Source: Aristolochia californica
Taxonomy: Eukaryota; Streptophyta; Magnoliopsida; Piperales; Aristolochiaceae
Direction of reading: 5' to 3'
Assembly (NCBI GenBank): GCA_029961685.1
Contig: JARWKL010000015.1
Coordinates: forward strand, 15,312,801 to 15,376,800
Length of the DNA stretch: 64,000 bases
Shown here piece by piece: positions 61,901 to 64,000 of this stretch; the first letter of the stretch is position 1; each line of letters opens with the position of its first letter. The notes under the pieces were generated by a model. That model saw nothing but the letters and a program-made list of their open reading frames with translations, was not told where the DNA came from and ran no database searches. The position numbers and the translations under genes are program-made.

Positions 61901-64000
61901 TACAACCCCTAAAAGCATGGAATTTTAAAAGAAAGAGATTTCTAATCTATCCTAACATGTTTCAAATATGGATATGCATGCCTCAAACATGTTGAAGATG
62001 CAAATGACCTAATGACCAAAAAATTTCAAGGAGTAGAAAAAATTAAATTCTCAAGTTAATGTGCGGTGGGATATTCACCCGAGCCAAACAACCCATTTTT
62101 TTCCCATTTAAAAAATGCTGACCTAACAATCATAGATCATCGTAAAATTTTGATCAATTATTGACACGTAATGGCAATAACTTTTGTTAGAAATGACTTA
62201 TGGTTTGGGAATCAACACTCAGTTAAAATTCCCCTTGCCCCCCCTCCCCGTTTTTCATTGATTGCAGAACCTAATATATAAAAATCTGAAAGAGTTTACA
62301 GTCCATAAAAATCACAGATATTTTTTGAACTTATGTGTCTCTATATTTGTGCATTTCCATTTTAGATGTTCATTTTTTTCAAATCCAAACTTGAGTTTTC
62401 ACGCTCCCTTTTTTCTCGTAAACAAAAAGAAAAGGAAAATAGTTCACAACAAAATAAAAATTTTGTAGTTTATGTTTCTAAAAAATTGAAAACTATAATA
62501 AATGTAAGTGAGGAAAAAAACTTCACGCACTAAAAATGAAAACCATTGTTTTGTTATCCATATTTGGAAAATTCCACTAGTACAACCCCTAATAGCTTGG
62601 AATTTTATATGAAAGAGATTTCTAATTGATCCTAACAAGATTTAAATAATGATATGCATTCCTAAAACATGTTGAAGATGCAAATAACGTAATGATCTAA
62701 AATTTTCAAGGTGCAGAAAAAATTAAATCCTCAAGTTAACATGCGGAGGGATATTTACTCGAGCCAAACAACCCACTTTTTACCTATTTACAAAAAGCTG
62801 ACCTAACAATCATAGATCATTGTAAAGGTTTTGATCGATTAATGGTGTGTAATGGCTATAATTTTAAGTAGAAATGACTTATGGTTTGGGAGTCAACACT
62901 TAGTTAAAAATGCCTTTTCCCCCGTTTTCTGATGATTGTAAATCCTAAAATATATAAAAATAAAAGAGTTTAGAATCACAAAAAATCACAGATACTTTTT
63001 GGAATTATCTCTCTCAACATTTGTGTATTTCGATTTTGGATGTTCAATTTTTTTTCAAATCCAAACTTGTGTTTTCACTCTCCCATTTTTCTCATAAACA
63101 AAAAAGATAACGCAAATAGATGACAACAAAATGAAAAATTTAGAGCCTATGTATGCAAAAAATTGAAAACTATAATAAATGTAAGTGAAGAAAATTTTTT
63201 CACACACTAAAAAGAAACACCAAAGTTTTTGTTATCCATGTTTGGGAAATTCCACTAGTACAACCCCTAATAGCATGAAATTTTATAAGGAAGAGATTTC
63301 TAATCTATCCTAAGATGTTTCAAATATGGATATGCTTGCCTGAAACATGTTGAAGATGCAAATGACCTAATGACCACAAAATTTCACAGAGTAGAAAAAA
63401 ATAAATTCTCAAGTTAATGTGTGGTGGGATATTCACCCGAGACAAACCACCCACTTTTATCCCATTTACAAAATGCTCACGTAACAATCATAGATCATCA
63501 TAAAGGTTTTGATCGATTAATGATGCGTAACAGCAATAATTTTTGTTGTAAATGACTTATGGTTTGGGAGCCAACACTCAGTTAAAAAGGCCTCACCCCC
63601 TGTTTTCTGATGATGGTAAAACCTAATATAGAAAAAACTATCACAACTAAATGAAATTTTAGAGTTTATGTATGCAAAAAATTGAAAAATATAATAAAAT
63701 TAAATAAATAAAAAATTTTAACGCACTAAAAATGAACACCAAAGTTTTTGTTATCCATGTTTCTGAAATTCCACTAGTACAACCCCTAAAAGCACGGAAT
63801 TTTATAAGAAAGAGATTTCTAATTGATCCTAAAATGTTTCAAATATGGATACGCATGCCTCAAACATGTTGAAGATGCAAATGACCTAATGACCAAAAAA
63901 TTTCTAGTAAAAAAATTAAATTCTCAAGTTAATGTGAGGTGGGATATTCACCCGAGCCAAACAACCCAATTTTTTCCCTTTTAAAAAATGCTGACCTAAC
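58918..64000 (+). repeat. Satellite array, segment 9, to the window edge
   Basis: Landmarks fall near 59766, 60339, 61014, 61682, 62366 and 63040. Three partial deletions shorten monomers. About 315 bp are missing near 59305 (ATATATAAAAA joined to AACAACCCCTAAT), about 100 bp near 60242 (TTAATGGTGC joined to AAACCTAATATAT) and about 180 bp near 63640. The array runs past the end of the window. No gene seen. Confidence 0.94.
59253..59267 (+). repeat. Poly-C tract (15 C)
   Basis: 15 C at the standard C-site, followed by GTTTCC. Confidence 0.92.

Noticed and set aside
1..64000. CRISPR array, rDNA spacer or telomere array as the explanation of the repeats
   Set aside because: The unit is about 675 bp with no unique spacers, no rRNA or tRNA sequence, and no telomere-type heptamers. 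The integrase debris and LTRs point to plant satellite DNA.
1..64000. A CENP-B-box-like motif in the monomer
   Set aside because: I saw no stretch with the TTCG...A..CGGG pattern conserved across monomers. ACGTGCGGTGGGA is conserved but does not fit it.
1..64000. A hidden multi-gene system or biosynthetic cluster
   Set aside because: Outside the retrotransposon tails, no frame has recognisable domains, and every long gap is accounted for by satellite or by the listed insertions.

Overview
The window is plant nuclear heterochromatin. It is strongly A+T-rich, holds no intact host gene, and consists almost entirely of one tandem satellite with a monomer of about 0.65-0.69 kb (typically about 675 bp). 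About 80 copies of one landmark block (ATGTTCAATTTTTTTTCAAA and variants) recur at that spacing from the first base to the last, all on the same strand. The inserted pieces are plant LTR-retrotransposon debris, including Ty3/gypsy integrase, so a flowering plant is the best guess. I do not recognise the satellite and cannot name the species. || Layout: 1-6352 satellite; 6353-6967 solo LTR; 6968-9638 satellite; 9639-10279 second copy of the same solo LTR; 10280-14692 satellite; 14693-16167 truncated gypsy 3' end (copy 1); 16168-25721 satellite, with a 49-bp inverted templated insertion at 17780; 25722-27775 gypsy 3' end (copy 2); 27776-29946 satellite; 29947-30036 small hairpin-rich foreign piece; 30037 to about 37515 a higher-order repeat of about 2.69 kb (four monomers, nearly three units); about 37516-38119 satellite with a 66-nt C tract; 38120-40104 gypsy 3' end (copy 3); 40105-41240 satellite; 41241-41969 a second copy of the end of gypsy copy 3, made by a 1.86-kb tandem duplication; 41970-58230 satellite; 58231-58917 an unidentified 687-bp insertion; 58918-64000 satellite. 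|| How it fits together: nothing here reads as a working gene set; the content is a record of array evolution. The solo LTR occurs twice in the same monomer phase with the same target-site duplication. Gypsy copies 2 and 3 share both junctions with the satellite. In each case one insertion was probably copied along with the array. The gypsy integrase remnants carry stops, frameshifts and, in two copies, lysine at the catalytic glutamate. A C-run at one fixed point of the monomer has repeatedly expanded to 15-66 nt, making recurrent G-quadruplex/i-motif candidates. I found no tRNA, rRNA, CRISPR array, telomere repeat or operon, and no new coding system. The notable content is the satellite itself, its higher-order organisation and the rearrangement scars.
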